Assembly (NCBI GenBank): GCA_041487355.1
Contig: JBGPND010000006.1
Coordinates: 1-60,920, forward strand
Direction: 5' to 3'
Length of the DNA: 60,920 bases
Origin: JAMXLO01 sp041487355
GTDB lineage: Bacteria; Pseudomonadota; Alphaproteobacteria; Acetobacterales; Acetobacteraceae
Made by a program: the position numbers and the translations under genes. Shown piece by piece: positions 15,776 through 24,152 of the stretch (its first letter is position 1; each line of letters starts with the position of its first letter). The notes under the pieces were generated by a model that did not search any database, was not told the DNA's origin, and saw nothing but the letters and a program-made list of their open reading frames with translations.

Positions 15776-16273
15776 TCACCTCTCCTCCCCCGGTTCTCCG
15801 GCGCCCTGCACGGATGACAGAATATCTTGAGGCAGCTCCCCGGCACTTCTGACCAGCGCCACCCACTCACTCGGCGGGTTGCCGGACTTGAGGATGCGCG
15901 GGAACACTTCGTAAGGATCGCTCTTGCCGCCGCGCTGCCGCAGAGTGTGCTCGTCGTTGACCCACGCGTAGACGATGATATGTGCCCGGCTGTCGTAGCG
16001 GAAGAAGAGCCGGAAGCGGCCGAAGAACCTCACCCGGAACCAGTGCCGGTACGCCTCGCCAAGCGTATTGCCCTGGCGATATGCGGGCCGGCTTGGATCG
16101 GTCGGGATTATCTCCAGCATGAGCTTCGCCAGGGCCGCGAAGAGGCTGACGTTGGCATTGGGCCGGAAAGTCTTCGGATCGGCCTTGCGTGCCCGCGTAT
16201 AGGCATCGGCCAGGTTCTTCACCTAGCCGACAATTGCCTCATGGAACAGAAGCGTCCAACCATTGACAACCAC
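15776..16273 (-). pseudogene. yhaV: YhaV-family toxin gene interrupted by an amber codon
   Basis: The toxin half of a PrlF-YhaV type II toxin-antitoxin pair; YhaV is a RelE-like ribonuclease. Family features are RQGNTLGEAYRHWFRVRFFG, RFRLFFRYDSRAHIIVYAWV and NDEHTL, followed by GNPPSEW. An uninterrupted frame starts only at a GTG at 16222 and lacks the family N-terminus. Reading on in the same frame through a TAG (16223-16225) gives VVVNGWTLLFHEAIVG from a GTG at 16273, which fits the expected YhaV beginning, and the TAG falls where the family (as recalled) has Gln. That GTG is 9 bp after the antitoxin stop, normal operon spacing. The gene therefore looks inactivated by one C-to-T change, or is read from the GTG after the stop as a shortened 148-residue form. 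Confidence 0.8.
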
Positions 16274-16282
16274 GCCAGGGGC

Positions 16283-16606
16283 CTAAAGCGCGACATCGCC
16301 CTCCAGCTTCGCATCGAGATCGACCCGAATCTTCTGCATGGCGCGCCGCATGGCGACAGCGACACCAGCCGGCAGGTCGCGCATATGGCGGCCAGCCGCG
16401 ATGTCCTTCTCGATCAGCCCGAGAAACGCCGCAAGCGCCGGATCGCTATGCTCGGCTTCCGGATTGCGGACAGTCACGTGCCCGCCCTCGATGCGGTATG
16501 CGATCTTGCCGCCGTAATCGACGCCGAGCGCCTGACGCACCGCCTTGGGCACCGTCGTCTGGCCCTTGGCGGTGATCGTGTTGGTCTCCTCGATGATCCC
16601 TGCCAT
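16283..16606 (-). CDS. prlF: PrlF-family antitoxin (AbrB/SpoVT fold)
   Basis: A 107-residue antitoxin with an N-terminal swapped-hairpin AbrB DNA-binding domain (EETNTITAKGQTTVPKAVRQ, then ALGVDYGGKIAYRIEGGHVTV) and a C-terminal part that would bind the toxin (FLGLIEKDIAAGRHMRDLPA). It neutralises YhaV and normally represses its own operon. ATG at 16606 is chosen because AGGGG lies six bases upstream; two in-frame ATGs at 16612 and 16621 lie too close to or before that site. The gene is intact, while the toxin gene after it carries a stop codon. An inverted repeat at 16633-16652 sits in the promoter zone. Confidence 0.9.
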   Translation of the reverse strand: MAGIIEETNTITAKGQTTVPKAVRQALGVDYGGKIAYRIEGGHVTVRNPEAEHSDPALAAFLGLIEKDIAAGRHMRDLPAGVAVAMRRAMQKIRVDLDAKLEGDVAL

Positions 16607-16632
16607 GTCCATCCCCTGCATCAGCGGGCTGA

Positions 16633-16652
16633 TGTAAGGATTTTCCCTTACA
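16633..16652. promoter_or_regulatory. Probable autoregulatory operator of prlF-yhaV
   Basis: An inverted repeat TGTAAGG-attttc-CCTTACA lies 27 bp upstream of the antitoxin start. AbrB-type antitoxins are known to bind palindromic DNA before their own operon. The location and symmetry support this; binding is inferred. Confidence 0.6.
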
Positions 16653-16706
16653 GGATCAAGCGGCCGCTAACCGCCGCCCGCCAGGCACAGGGTTGGCTAC
16701 GTCAGG

Positions 16707-18299
16707 TCACGCCTTGCGCACGTTCCACAAGGCGGTGATCGGGGCGTGGACGAAGCCGGTGAGGCCGGTGCGATAGGCATAGGGGATGAAATACTGGCCA
16801 AGCGGGATGAACGGCGGCTCCTCGAATCCGAGCACCTGCATCTGATCGGCAAGCCGCTTCTGTGCCGCGAAGTCGGGCGCATCGAACCAGGCGTCGCGCA
16901 ACGCTTCCATCTTCGGATTGGGCTTCACGCCGGACAGCGGGATGTTGCTGCCGGGGTTGGCCGGCCATAACCCGGCCCAGCCGACGCAGTAGCAGCTCCA
17001 GCCGGCACGCACCGCCGGGTCGGTGCTGCGCGCGCGGGCCGACAGCGTGCCCCAGTCCATCTTCTGGTAGTCGACGTTGAGGCCGAGGTCCTGCAACATC
17101 GCGCGTGTGATTTCGGCCATTGCGGCCGACTCCGGCAGCTCCGGCACCATCAGCACGATCTTCTCGCCCTGGTAGCCGGACTCGGCGATCAGGCGCTTCG
17201 CCAGCGTTGTGTCGCGCTGGCCGTTGATGATCTCCATGCCGGCATCCGACGCAAACGGCGAGCCGGGCGTGAAGATGCCCATCCCGGTGCGCGTCAGTCC
17301 GGGCAGATCGCCCACAATCGCCTGCATGAAGTCTTCCTGCCTGAGAGCCGGCAGCAGAGCGTGCCGCAGCTTCGGATTGTCGAACGGCGGTGCGGCGTTG
17401 TTGAGCCACAGGATGGCGAAGAAGCCCATCGGGTCCACCTGCTCCACCGTCACGCCGGCGGTCGCCTTGAGCTTGGGCACCAGGTCCAGCAGCGGCCGCT
17501 CCACCCAGTCCACCTCGCCGGTCTGCAATGCTGCGGCCGCGGTCGCCGCGTCCGGTATGAACTTCCATTCCACCCGATCGAAATGCGCCATCTTGCCACC
17601 GGCCCACATCACGGGCTTCTCCTGGCGGGGCACATAGCCCTCGTGACGCGCATAGGCCGCGTGGTCTCCGGTCACGAATTCATCGGCCAGGAAACGAAAC
17701 GGCCCGCTGCCCGTCGAGTCGGTGATCTGGGTGCCGATGTCGGTGCGGGCCAGGCGCTCGGGCCGGATGAAGCAGGTCGTTGCACCCAGTCCGTACAACA
17801 TATGCGCATACGGGCGTTTCAGCCGGATCTCGAAGCTTTTGTCATCCAGCGCCTGCATCTCGTCCATCAGCGCCGCCATGCGCTGGCCGAACGGGTCGCG
17901 CCTGGCCCAGCGGGCGATCGAGGCGACGCAGTCAATCGCGCGCACCTTCTCGCCGTCATGGAACAGCAATCCATCGCGCAGCGTGAAGCGCCAGCGGAGC
18001 TTGTCATCGGACAACTCGTGACCCGCAGCCATTTGCGGCTGCGGCGTGAACGTGTCGTCCAGCCCGTAGAGCTGGTCGCAGGTCATGTAGGCGTGTTCCA
18101 GGCCGATGATGGAAATCGCCCAGACCGGATCCAGCACGATCAGGTTTGAATAGGGAACGAAACGCAACGTCCGCTCCGCTGCCCGTACACGCACCGATTG
18201 GCCGGTGGCATTCCGGGCCAATCCGGTGGCCGCGGCCGCACCCAGCAGCGGCAGCTTCAGCGCCGCACGCCGTCCGATCGGGACATTGCCCTTCGACAT
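16707..18299 (-). CDS. ABC transporter solute-binding protein, family 5 (peptide type)
   Basis: A 530-residue periplasmic binding protein of the oligopeptide/nickel (SBP_bac_5) family. The N-terminus has a twin-arginine signal (GRRAALKLPLLGAAAATGLA, Arg10-Arg11), so it is exported folded. The mature part shows the family pattern HELSDDKLRWRFTLRDGLLF, then HDGEKVRA, and FAILWLNNAAPPFDNPKLRH followed by LLPALRQ. No permease or ATPase gene lies nearby, so it must work with components elsewhere. It follows a GMC oxidoreductase gene on the same strand by 81 bp. The ligand is unknown. Confidence 0.92.
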   Translation of the reverse strand: MSKGNVPIGRRAALKLPLLGAAAATGLARNATGQSVRVRAAERTLRFVPYSNLIVLDPVWAISIIGLEHAYMTCDQLYGLDDTFTPQPQMAAGHELSDDKLRWRFTLRDGLLFHDGEKVRAIDCVASIARWARRDPFGQRMAALMDEMQALDDKSFEIRLKRPYAHMLYGLGATTCFIRPERLARTDIGTQITDSTGSGPFRFLADEFVTGDHAAYARHEGYVPRQEKPVMWAGGKMAHFDRVEWKFIPDAATAAAALQTGEVDWVERPLLDLVPKLKATAGVTVEQVDPMGFFAILWLNNAAPPFDNPKLRHALLPALRQEDFMQAIVGDLPGLTRTGMGIFTPGSPFASDAGMEIINGQRDTTLAKRLIAESGYQGEKIVLMVPELPESAAMAEITRAMLQDLGLNVDYQKMDWGTLSARARSTDPAVRAGWSCYCVGWAGLWPANPGSNIPLSGVKPNPKMEALRDAWFDAPDFAAQKRLADQMQVLGFEEPPFIPLGQYFIPYAYRTGLTGFVHAPITALWNVRKA

Positions 18300-18380
18300 T
18301 GCTGTTTCCCCCCCGTCCGATTCCGGACCCGGAGACCCTAACCCCGTGGTCCGGGCATCACCAAGCGCGGCGCGGTGTCG

Positions 18381-19994
18381 TCATCCTGCTCCGACCCGCG
18401 CGTCCTCGCGCACCATCGCGGCGCCTTTCTCCGCGATCATGATCGTCGGGGCATTGGTGTTGGTCGAGGTGACCGCCGGCATCACCGACGCGTCGATCAC
18501 CCGCAGCCGTTCGAGGCCGCGAACTCGCAGCCTGTCGTCCACCACCGCCATCGCGTCCGGACCCATCTTGCAGGTGCAGGTCGCATGAAACACCGTGGAC
18601 CCCGTCTGGCGCGCATAATCCAGCAGCTCGTCATCCGTCTGCACGTCGTTGCCAGGCACCGTCTCGGCAATGACGTAGTTGGCCAGCGCCGGCGCTGCGA
18701 ACAGCCGCCGCACCCACCGCAGGCCGCCGACCACGGCCCGCCGGTCCCGCTCCTCGCTAAGATAGCGCGGGTTGATGATCGGGGGATCGCCGGGCTGGTT
18801 CGACCGCGCCTCGACGTAACCGTGGCTCAGCGGACGCATCTGCCACATGCCGACGGTCATGCCCGGCTTGTCGTCGAGCCTTCGCACCGGGCCTGGCGCG
18901 TAGCTGCCTGGCGCGAACAGGCACTGGATGTCGGGGGTTGCGGATTCCTCCAGCACCTTGACCGATGCAGCAACCAGGGATGCGGCGTAGGTCAGCATGC
19001 CCTTGCCGGCGAACACGTAGCGCAGCACCTCGCCGGCCAACCCCAGGCCGCGCGACTTCTCGTTGAGTGTTCTCGCACCGGTGACCGTGCAGGAGACCCG
19101 CGCAAGGTAGTGGTCCTGCAGATTCCTGCCGACCCCCGGCAACCGATGGTGGACCGGAATGCCGACGCGACCGAGATGCTCCGAGTCGCCGACACCGCTG
19201 ATCTGCAGGATCTGTGGTGAGCCGATCGCGCCGGCGGAGAGGATCACCTCGCCTTCCGCATCGACCCGCTCGACCGCGCCGCCGCGCGAGTACTCGACAC
19301 CGATCGCGCGTGTGCCATTGAACAGGACGCGGTGCACCAGCGCATTGGTGACGACACGGAGGTTGGGCCGCTGCATCGCCGGGCGCAGATAGCTGCGTGC
19401 CGCGCTGGCCCGCCGCCGCCCGCTGCGGGTCTGTTGGACCCAGCCGATGCCGTCGCCCGCGCCATGCGGCAGGTTGTTCACGTCCTTCCGGTATTCGAGC
19501 CCGATCTGCTGCCCGGCCTCGATTGCGGCTCGGCACAGCAGCGGCATGTCCGCCGTCTTCGCGGTGAACAGCGGCCCGCCCTTGCCGTGGACCTCGTCCG
19601 CCTTGCCCTCCCAATTCTCGGCCTTCCTGAAGAAGGGCAGCAGAGCTTCCCAGGACCAGCCGCGATTGCCGAGCTGCGCCCAATGGTCGAAATCCTCGGG
19701 TTGGCCGCGGACATAGATCAACCCGTTGATCGAGCTCGACCCGCCGAGCACCCGCCCGCGCGGATAGGCGATCGCGCGCCCCGCGGTGCCTGGGTCGGCC
19801 TCGGCCTTGAAGCCCCAGGTCAGGGTTGGATGGTCCAGTAGCTTCATGTAGCCGGCCGGGATGTGGATGAGCGGGTTCCGGTCGCGCCCGCCTGCCTCGA
19901 TCAGCACCACCCGTGTGCCAGGGTCCTCGGTCAGCCGGTTGGCAAGCACGCACCCTGCCGAACCCGCGCCGACGATGACGTAATCCGCCTGCAT
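18381..19994 (-). CDS. GMC-family FAD oxidoreductase (second copy)
   Basis: A 537-residue GMC dehydrogenase, closer to the classical choline/alcohol dehydrogenase subgroup than the one at 552-2261. FAD motif YVIVGAGSAGCVLANRL is at the N-terminus, GMC signature RGRVLGGSSSINGLIYVRG near residue 80, and second signature LSAGAIGSPQILQISGVG mid-protein. The catalytic end contains FHATCTCKMGPD and STNTNAPTIMIAE. The start at 19994 has GGGAGGAA about nine bases upstream. It precedes a peptide-type binding protein gene on the same strand, so the binding protein may feed its pathway; that link is inference. Confidence 0.94.
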   Translation of the reverse strand: MQADYVIVGAGSAGCVLANRLTEDPGTRVVLIEAGGRDRNPLIHIPAGYMKLLDHPTLTWGFKAEADPGTAGRAIAYPRGRVLGGSSSINGLIYVRGQPEDFDHWAQLGNRGWSWEALLPFFRKAENWEGKADEVHGKGGPLFTAKTADMPLLCRAAIEAGQQIGLEYRKDVNNLPHGAGDGIGWVQQTRSGRRRASAARSYLRPAMQRPNLRVVTNALVHRVLFNGTRAIGVEYSRGGAVERVDAEGEVILSAGAIGSPQILQISGVGDSEHLGRVGIPVHHRLPGVGRNLQDHYLARVSCTVTGARTLNEKSRGLGLAGEVLRYVFAGKGMLTYAASLVAASVKVLEESATPDIQCLFAPGSYAPGPVRRLDDKPGMTVGMWQMRPLSHGYVEARSNQPGDPPIINPRYLSEERDRRAVVGGLRWVRRLFAAPALANYVIAETVPGNDVQTDDELLDYARQTGSTVFHATCTCKMGPDAMAVVDDRLRVRGLERLRVIDASVMPAVTSTNTNAPTIMIAEKGAAMVREDARVGAG

Positions 19995-20148
19995 GCCGGT
20001 ATTCCTCCCCCAGAGCCTGGTATCCAACAGGCTCGCGACCCTTGTGCCAACCCTTCAGGCGGGGGAAGGCTATGCGGAGCGCTGCAAGCCTGCGCCAATC
20101 GCACGCCTGTCAGCGGGATGAAATTCCGGTCATCGGCACCCCACCGGA

Positions 20149-20751
20149 TCAGCGGCGGTTGGTGTCAAACCCCAGGAACCCCGCATTGGGGATCGGCGCG
20201 CCGCCGTCGCCGCTGAACAGCCGCGCGGTCTGCCGCGCGACCGGCGGCTGCGCCGGCGCGGCGGCCCTCGCCGGCGTCACCGGGGAGCGTGCCGCCTGTT
20301 TCGCCGGCCTGGCCGGCTCCGGCTTCGCGGTGGCCACCGCTGGCGGCTGCCGGCCGCGCCCGTCATCGGCGCCGCGCATCGACAGCAGCAGGAAGGAGAT
20401 ATCGTTGCGACCAAGATCGATCGACAGCTCCATCGGCGTCATGCCGAGGATGTTGCGCCCGTTCAGGTCGGCGCCGCGGCTGATCGCATCCCTCACGACG
20501 GCGATGTCACCGCGGTTGATCGCGTCGAACAGCGCGTCGGTCGGCTCCATGTCGGTGGGTGGCCGGACGGCGGGCGCGACCCGGCTGGCGTTCGGAGTGG
20601 CTCCCGGCAGGGCGGGCGGTGGCGGCTGTTTGGGCGCGGTCGGCGGCGGCGACTTGCCGCCGATTGCGTTGAACCCCTGGGCCTGTGCAATCGATGGACC
20701 CGCCGCAAGCAGAACCGCTGCGATGAGGGCGCGCGAGATGCCGATTTTCAT
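20149..20751 (-). CDS. Secreted protein with ankyrin-type repeats
   Basis: A 200-residue protein with a signal peptide (ISRALIAAVLLAAGPSIAQA, cut near AQG). A Pro/Ala-rich linker (about 30-66) precedes an ankyrin-like core: DALFDAINRGDIAVVRDAIS, then RGADLNGRNILGMTPMELSI, then DLGRNDISFLLLS. A second Pro/Ala-rich tail follows. One full and two partial repeats are visible, so it is a small protein-interaction module in the periplasm. It follows tspO on the same strand by 15 bp. Function unknown. Confidence 0.75.
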   Translation of the reverse strand: MKIGISRALIAAVLLAAGPSIAQAQGFNAIGGKSPPPTAPKQPPPPALPGATPNASRVAPAVRPPTDMEPTDALFDAINRGDIAVVRDAISRGADLNGRNILGMTPMELSIDLGRNDISFLLLSMRGADDGRGRQPPAVATAKPEPARPAKQAARSPVTPARAAAPAQPPVARQTARLFSGDGGAPIPNAGFLGFDTNRR

Positions 20752-20766
20752 GTTGGGCAGCTTAGC

Positions 20767-21222
20767 TCACGTCGGATTGAGCCACCAGAAGCAAGCTGTC
20801 AGATACGTCGCGTAGCCGGTCCAGGCGAAATAGGGCGCCATGAGCCAGGCCGCCGACCGTCGCACCCGAAGGAAGGCCTCCGCGGTCAGCACAATCAGCA
20901 CGAGCAGTACCAGGTTCACCGCCAGCGCAAGCGGGGGGCTGTGCAGGGCGAAGAAAGCCGGCGCCCAGAGCGCGTTGGCCGCGAGTTGCCATCCCCAGAG
21001 GCGGAGCGGCCGTGTCGCGGTCGAGCGCCGCCACACGAGCCAGCCCGCGACGCCGATCATGACATAGAGGCCGGTCCAAACCGGTCCGAATACCCAGTTC
21101 GGCGGTGTGCCGGGCGGCCGGGTCAGCGACAGGTACCACCCACGCGCCGGTCCAGCGATGACCGCTCCGTCCGCGGCACCGACCAGCAGGCACAGCCCGA
21201 CGAAGCCCACCAGCGCCAGCAC
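20767..21222 (-). CDS. tspO: TspO/MBR family tryptophan-rich membrane protein
   Basis: A 151-residue protein with five likely membrane helices. It shows the TspO pattern: WYLSLTRPPGTPPNWVFGPV, then WTGLYVMIGVAGWLVWRR, then LWGWQLAANALWAPAFFALH and a final FAWTGYATYLTACFWWLN. The family binds porphyrins and in alphaproteobacteria modulates tetrapyrrole and oxygen-dependent gene expression. The start is GTG at 21222 with no strong ribosome site; other GTG or CTG starts nearby are possible. No tetrapyrrole gene lies close by. Confidence 0.9.
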   Translation of the reverse strand: MLALVGFVGLCLLVGAADGAVIAGPARGWYLSLTRPPGTPPNWVFGPVWTGLYVMIGVAGWLVWRRSTATRPLRLWGWQLAANALWAPAFFALHSPPLALAVNLVLLVLIVLTAEAFLRVRRSAAWLMAPYFAWTGYATYLTACFWWLNPT

Positions 21223-21371
21223 CGGTGAAACTGGTGTGGACGATCCGGGGAAGGATCCCCATTCGTTGGGATCGACGTTCTGGAAGACACGACCCTTTCA
21301 GACAGACCCAACTCACCAACGTCCGATGTAGGTCGCCGACCGCACTTGCGGAAGGGTCTCCATGAGGCTGC

Positions 21372-22469
21372 CTACCAACCGTTTACCCGGGACCAGATGG
21401 CGATCACTTCGTCGCCGCCCTCCACGACGTAGTAGCGGTCATGTGCTGCGGCTGTCATGCAGGTGTGGTTGGGTGCGATGCGCAGTTTCGCCCCGATCGG
21501 CAGGTCGAGCGGATGGCCTGGATCGGGCTCCACCACGCCATGTTCCTGATAGGCCCGGCGCACGATCGCATCGCCGAGGCTGCGGCGACCGTCGACATCG
21601 AGCGCCAGGCCGAAGCCGTAATCCTTCGGTGCGGTCTCGGTGCTGCGGTCCTTGGAAAGCGCCAGGCCGCCGGCGTCCACCAGCAACCGCCCCGGCCTGC
21701 GGCCGATCACGCTGGTGAGTACAGTCAGCGCGATGTCGTCGAGCCCGTGGGTGCCGATCTCCGCCTGGAACAAGTCGCCGAACATGTAGACGCCGGCGCG
21801 CACTTCGGTCACCCCGGCGAGGCTTTCGGCATGCAAGGCTGTCGGCGAACTGCCCATCGAGACGATCGGCACGGCATGACCGGCAGCGCGCAGGCATTCG
21901 GCGGCGCGAACCACGCCGGCGCGCTCTGCCTCGGCGATGCGCACCATGTCGTCCAGGCTGCGTCCGGCGTAAGAGTGACCGGCATGCGTCATCACGCCGG
22001 CGAGACAGGGCCCTAGCCGCGCCGCTATCTCCAGCAGCACGTCATCGTCCGGCGCAACGCCGGCGCGCCCCTCCCCGGTATCGATCTCGATCAGGGCCCG
22101 CGGCGGCTGTTTGTGGGAGGCGATCGCGTCGGCGGTGTCGAGATCATCGGTCAGCACGATGACGGTGGCGCCGGCACTGTTCAGCTTGGCGACCTGGTCG
22201 AGCTTCTGCGGCGTGATGCCGACGGCGTAGAGGATGTCGGCGATGCCGTGGCCGGCGAAATACTCCGCCTCCGCCAGGGTGGACACGGTGATGCCGCCGG
22301 GCTGGCCGGCGGTTGCCAGGCGCGCCACGTCGATCGACTTGGCGGTCTTCATGTGCGGGCGCAGCGGTACGCCGTAGCGTGCGAGAGACCGCGCCATGGT
22401 GCCGATATTGCGCAGCAGGATGCCTCGGTCGAGCACCAGGCACGGCGTCGGCAGGTCGGCGAGCTTCAT
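21372..22469 (-). CDS. PLP-dependent D-threonine aldolase/D-serine dehydratase-like enzyme
   Basis: A 365-residue enzyme of the fold-type III (alanine-racemase-like) group that acts on D-amino acids carrying a beta-hydroxyl. The PLP lysine is Lys41 in RPHMKTAKS. The C-terminal metal-binding His335 and Cys337 in PNHTCMTAAAHDRYYV are characteristic of the DSD1/DTA branch. It may cleave or dehydrate D-threonine, D-serine or a 3-hydroxy-D-aspartate-like substrate; sequence does not decide. Its start overlaps the stop of the M81 peptidase gene (ATGA at 22466-22469), so the two are coupled. Confidence 0.88.
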   Translation of the reverse strand: MKLADLPTPCLVLDRGILLRNIGTMARSLARYGVPLRPHMKTAKSIDVARLATAGQPGGITVSTLAEAEYFAGHGIADILYAVGITPQKLDQVAKLNSAGATVIVLTDDLDTADAIASHKQPPRALIEIDTGEGRAGVAPDDDVLLEIAARLGPCLAGVMTHAGHSYAGRSLDDMVRIAEAERAGVVRAAECLRAAGHAVPIVSMGSSPTALHAESLAGVTEVRAGVYMFGDLFQAEIGTHGLDDIALTVLTSVIGRRPGRLLVDAGGLALSKDRSTETAPKDYGFGLALDVDGRRSLGDAIVRRAYQEHGVVEPDPGHPLDLPIGAKLRIAPNHTCMTAAAHDRYYVVEGGDEVIAIWSRVNGW

Positions 22470-24037
22470 ACGGCCTCCGGCGACCAGCTTGCTGTTTCAT
22501 CGATCGGCAGGACCGGGCGCGGCAGGTGCTTCCAGGGGAAGCGCGACAGGATCGGGCTGGTCAGGCCTGGCGCCTCCACCTCGATCACCTGCTCGTGGCG
22601 GAAGAATTCGTCGAAGCCGCCGCGGAAATGGCCGCGGGACTTCACCACGACGACGCGCGCCTTGCCGATGTCGAGGCCGAATGCCTCGAAGAACATGGGA
22701 TCGGCGCACTGGAAGCGGTTGGAGATCACCACGACGGTGATGCCGTCGATCTGCAGCGCGGCGGACGGGCCGATGTCCAGCGTATTGTTGGCGTAGATGC
22801 CGCGCCGGCCCTGCACCGTCGCGTTGCGCAGCTTGCGGACGATGGCCGCGGCGCTGAACGGCTTGGAAAACTCGTCGCCGCCGGAGCGGTTGAAGCGCGC
22901 GGTGAAGCTGGTGCCTTCGCCAAGCCGGTGCGCCTCCGCGGCCAGTGCCGGGTCATGAATCACGCCCACCAGGGCGTCCTTAACGCCGGCTTTGTGGAAC
23001 GCTTCGAGGATCCAGATCGTGTTGCCCCGGCCGCCGCCACCCGGATTGTCGGCGACATCGGCGAAGATCAGCGCAGGCCTGGCGCGATCCCCCGGGTCAA
23101 GCGCACGGGGGCGGGCCTCGGTGGCCTTGGCCAGCCGCACGGCGTCATCCAGTGAGGTGAGCGTGGCACGGAACCGATCGCGCCGCGCCCAGCCCGCCTC
23201 GGCGATCTCCCGTGCCAGCGCCTTCGCCGCCGCGGGATCGGTTGCGGTGACCACGACGGTAAGGCCGTTGAACGGCGTGTCGGCGTAGGCGAAGCCGCCC
23301 ATCACGGAGACGTTCAGCACATGCCCGGCATAGGGCGCTTCGTGCATGCGCTGCTGGCCGAGGTCGATCATCTCGCCGTACGGCCGCTCATGTGCGTCCT
23401 TCCCAGTCAGCATGCTGACCGTGGGAGGCACGATCGGCAGGCGGATGCGTGCGAGATGGGTCTTCGTGCCTGACAGCAGCTTGCGCAACACCTGCGCCGA
23501 TTCAGCGCCGCGCTCGCGCATGTCGAGATGCGGGTTGGTACGGTAGCCGATATAGGCATTCACCAGATCGACATTGGCGGCGGAGACGTTGGCGTGCAGG
23601 TCGTAGCTGGCGACCACCGGTACGTCAGGTCCGACGATGCGGCGGACGAGATCGAGGATGGTGCCTTCGGGGTCGTGATCCGCAGTGGCAAGGCCAGCGC
23701 CGTGCAGTACGCAATACACGCCGTCGAGCCGTCCCGCGGCGCGCAGTCCGCCGTCCCACTCCGCCATCATGCGGTCGAAGAACGCCTGTTCCACCGGGCC
23801 GTTCGGCTCCGCCATCGCCAGCAGGATCGGCACCGGCTCCCAGGGACCGGCGGCGTCCATGTCGGCGATGAAGCCGGGGAGCTCGCCCAGCATATGCGGG
23901 GCGGCGGAACGCGCGTCGGCCACCATCGCATCACCACGCATCAGCGTGCGACTGGCAAAGTCGGCCTCGGTTGCGACCGGCGCGAAGCGGTTGCACTCGA
24001 TGGAGAAGCCAAGCAGCGCGATGCGTGGTCCGCTCAT
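22466..24037 (-). CDS. M81 family metallopeptidase (MlrC-like)
   Basis: A 523-residue zinc peptidase of the family typified by MlrC, which hydrolyses linear peptides in microcystin breakdown; most members have unknown substrates. Visible features are GFSIECNRFAP at the N-terminus, GVYCVLHGAGLATADHDPEG, SYDLHANVS and YRTNPHLDMRERG. The C-terminal MlrC domain contains FADVADNPGGGGRGNT and NTLDIGPSAALQIDGITVVV. Near residues 309-317 the peptide PRALDPGDRA is encoded by a palindromic repeat unit. The start at 24037 (MSGPRIALL) is preferred to the upstream open frame because that frame is REP sequence. It is coupled by ATGA to the PLP enzyme gene. Confidence 0.9.
   Translation of the reverse strand: MSGPRIALLGFSIECNRFAPVATEADFASRTLMRGDAMVADARSAAPHMLGELPGFIADMDAAGPWEPVPILLAMAEPNGPVEQAFFDRMMAEWDGGLRAAGRLDGVYCVLHGAGLATADHDPEGTILDLVRRIVGPDVPVVASYDLHANVSAANVDLVNAYIGYRTNPHLDMRERGAESAQVLRKLLSGTKTHLARIRLPIVPPTVSMLTGKDAHERPYGEMIDLGQQRMHEAPYAGHVLNVSVMGGFAYADTPFNGLTVVVTATDPAAAKALAREIAEAGWARRDRFRATLTSLDDAVRLAKATEARPRALDPGDRARPALIFADVADNPGGGGRGNTIWILEAFHKAGVKDALVGVIHDPALAAEAHRLGEGTSFTARFNRSGGDEFSKPFSAAAIVRKLRNATVQGRRGIYANNTLDIGPSAALQIDGITVVVISNRFQCADPMFFEAFGLDIGKARVVVVKSRGHFRGGFDEFFRHEQVIEVEAPGLTSPILSRFPWKHLPRPVLPIDETASWSPEAV
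23086..23112. repeat. Palindromic unit inside the M81 peptidase gene
   Basis: The plus strand reads GATCCCCCGGGTCAAG then CGCACGGGGGC. It is the reverse of the unit in the intergenic hairpin at 49848-49872 (GCCCCCGGGCGCTTGA then TCCGGGGGC) with few differences. It lies in frame just before the conserved FADVADNPGGGG motif and adds roughly nine residues (PRALDPGDR). Confidence 0.65.
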
Positions 24038-24061
24038 ATGGTTGATCCCGCAAGACCGTCG

Positions 24062-24129
24062 TGGCCGGGCTTGACCCGGCCATCCACGCACCGTCGACAG
24101 GGGGAGGATGGCCGGGTCAGGCCCGGCCA
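24062..24129. repeat. Pair of REP-like palindromes (GGCCGGG..CCCGGCC)
   Basis: Two palindromic units, TGGCCGGGCTTGACCCGGCC (from 24062) and ATGGCCGGGTCAGGCCCGGC (from 24108), face each other around a 25-bp spacer, so the whole can also fold as one large hairpin. It lies between two minus-strand genes. The same unit recurs at 36271-36349. This type is widespread in alphaproteobacterial intergenic DNA (recollection). Confidence 0.85.
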
Positions 24130-24152
24130 TGACGGCGAGGCAGCGATGCGCG

